19,288 nt of DNA, from the NCBI GenBank assembly GCA_015499985.1, contig JAAAUF010000794.1, positions 1 to 19,288 of the forward strand. The letters run 5' to 3'. The position numbers and the translations under genes are program-made. Shown one piece after another: positions 18,216 to 19,288 of this stretch (within the stretch, counting starts at the first letter, position 1; the number at the start of each line of letters is the position of its first letter). The DNA comes from Haplosporangium gracile. Its lineage: Eukaryota > Mortierellomycota > Mortierellomycetes > Mortierellales > Mortierellaceae. The notes beneath the pieces are model-generated. The model worked only from the letters and a program-made list of their open reading frames with translations, was not told the DNA's origin and did no database searches.

Positions 18216-18783
18216 ACTTTTGTTTTTCTTTTTATTTTATTAAAGAGATATAATTGGAGATTTGTTGTTGTTGCTGTAGGAGAAGAAGAAGGAGGATGAG
18301 TAAGTGAGTACATTGTCAGAGTGTTGTGTCCAATTTCAATAGAACTGATCGTCAATGGCATCACAAACTTGGGCTTCGACACAAACCTCATCAACGTCAA
18401 CTCCCTTTTCTCAAACCCATACCTCGATAAGACACCCACAAACTCCATCAAAAACTCTTCCCTTTTCCGGTGTGAGTAAACCTCGCCATGGGGTCTTTGC
18501 CCGAAAATGTCAGAAATGGATGCGATCCTATGATAGGAAGGATTACCACTTTTTGACTTTGTGCAACCGAGTAATGAAAAAGACTCAACAATGCGGTCAT
18601 AAATCGTTAAAGGAATAGAGCAAGAGATAAGACATAGAGTTAGTTAGGTCGGAACGAACGCGAGGAAAGAAAAAAAATAATAATATTCTCCAATACCTAT
18701 TTCTTCGTATTCTCACTAAGGTCCCAGGAGGAGCGTTCAACTGAAAACATAGCGACCAGCATTTTTTTTATTACCGCTCTTTC

Positions 18784-18819
18784 CTGCAATTATTCATCAT
18801 CCTCTGCAATTATTCATCA
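18784..18819. repeat. 16-bp direct repeat, two copies
   Basis: CTGCAATTATTCATCA occurs at 18784-18799 and again at 18804-18819 with a 20-bp period. It looks like a local tandem duplication or a paired binding site. Confidence 0.8.
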
Positions 18820-19102
18820 GGGTCCCTTTTCACTTCTCCTAATTTGGGAACTATCTCGATCACTTTTATTTTCACACAGCTTCCCGCGTTTCATTCTTGG
18901 GCCTAGAGGCACCTACTTACTTTCATGGCGACCGACCTTCTTTTGTCTCCGAATATCTGACCGACCGATAGACCCATGAACGATCGCGTCTCTCTCTATC
19001 TTTTTATTGTACTTCCAGCTGGATACCTCCTTTTTACTAATCCACATTGAAGGCGTCACTCGGAATACCCTAGTCGCTGCCTTCTAAAGGGTGTTTTAAG
19101 TC

Positions 19103-19132
19103 TTGACGTTCAAGTTGTTGAACAAGCGTCAA
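19103..19132. repeat. bulged hairpin
   Basis: TTGACG (19103-19108) pairs with CGTCAA (19127-19132), and TTCAA (19109-19113) pairs with TTGAA (19118-19122) around a GTTG loop. One side has a CAAG bulge. Possibly structured RNA or a terminator-like fold; no gene is attached. Confidence 0.4.
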
Positions 19133-19288
19133 AGTGAGATAATGTCTCAAGAAATAAAAAAAGAAGCAACAAAAGAAAGACTAATAAATACCGACCACCC
19201 CGCGCGTTCAACTTTTCTTCTTTTTTTTTTTTCTTCTTCATCACAACAACAAAACATTTCTTTTCATTTTCACATCCTCTCTTCTTGA

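Larger units (their letters stand above)
18216..19288. other. 3' flank and unassigned region downstream of the PDI gene
   Basis: It starts with the PDI 3'UTR. A candidate extra acceptor lies at 18278-18279, and a period-3 C-rich island runs from about 18344 to 18471. An open + frame at 18355-18618 (87 codons) matches no family I know. The last 90 bp turn CT- and CAA-rich, like the leaders of the other + genes, and may precede a gene just beyond the window. Confidence 0.5.

Overview
The window is nuclear DNA of a filamentous fungus, most likely an early-diverging one such as Mortierellomycota/Mucoromycota. The evidence is short GT-AG introns, C-rich third codon positions, a Zn2Cys6 regulator, ribosomal protein eL42 with short spliced exons, and long pyrimidine-rich gene leaders. 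The genus is inferred from style only.

Layout. 1-62 is the 3' part of a tRNA-His(GTG) gene cut by the window edge. 184-558 is a 375-bp element with inverted-repeat ends (MITE-like). 559-3375 has no supported gene and becomes strongly C+T-rich on the + strand from about 2000. 3376-4623 (+) is an intronless single-pass membrane protein with an extracellular Pro/Ser/Thr region and a cytoplasmic SH3 domain. 4624-8353 is 3.7 kb without a supported gene, rich in microsatellites and pyrimidine tracts, including a 10-bp minisatellite. 8354-14150 (+) is a five-exon, 1740-aa Zn2Cys6 transcription factor with a fungal-specific regulator domain. 14416-15799 (-) is RPL42/RPL44 (eL42), convergent with the transcription factor; three exons are certain and the AUG exon is a candidate. 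16474-18215 (+) is a five-exon ER protein disulfide isomerase (P5/Mpd1 type) ending in KDEL. It is divergent from eL42 across about 670 bp that carry an ERSE-like box and a CACGTG box. 18216-19288 has no assured gene but holds a short island with coding-like third-position bias.

The genes do not form a pathway. They are a signalling-type membrane protein, a large regulator, a ribosomal protein and an ER folding enzyme. The most checkable oddities are splice choices. A 3n intron in the regulator can be retained in frame. An intron splits its zinc cluster. A possible intron overlaps the stop codon of the KDEL protein and would bury the ER-retrieval signal. I saw no phage-like, CRISPR-like or secondary-metabolite system, and nothing I would call a wholly new system.
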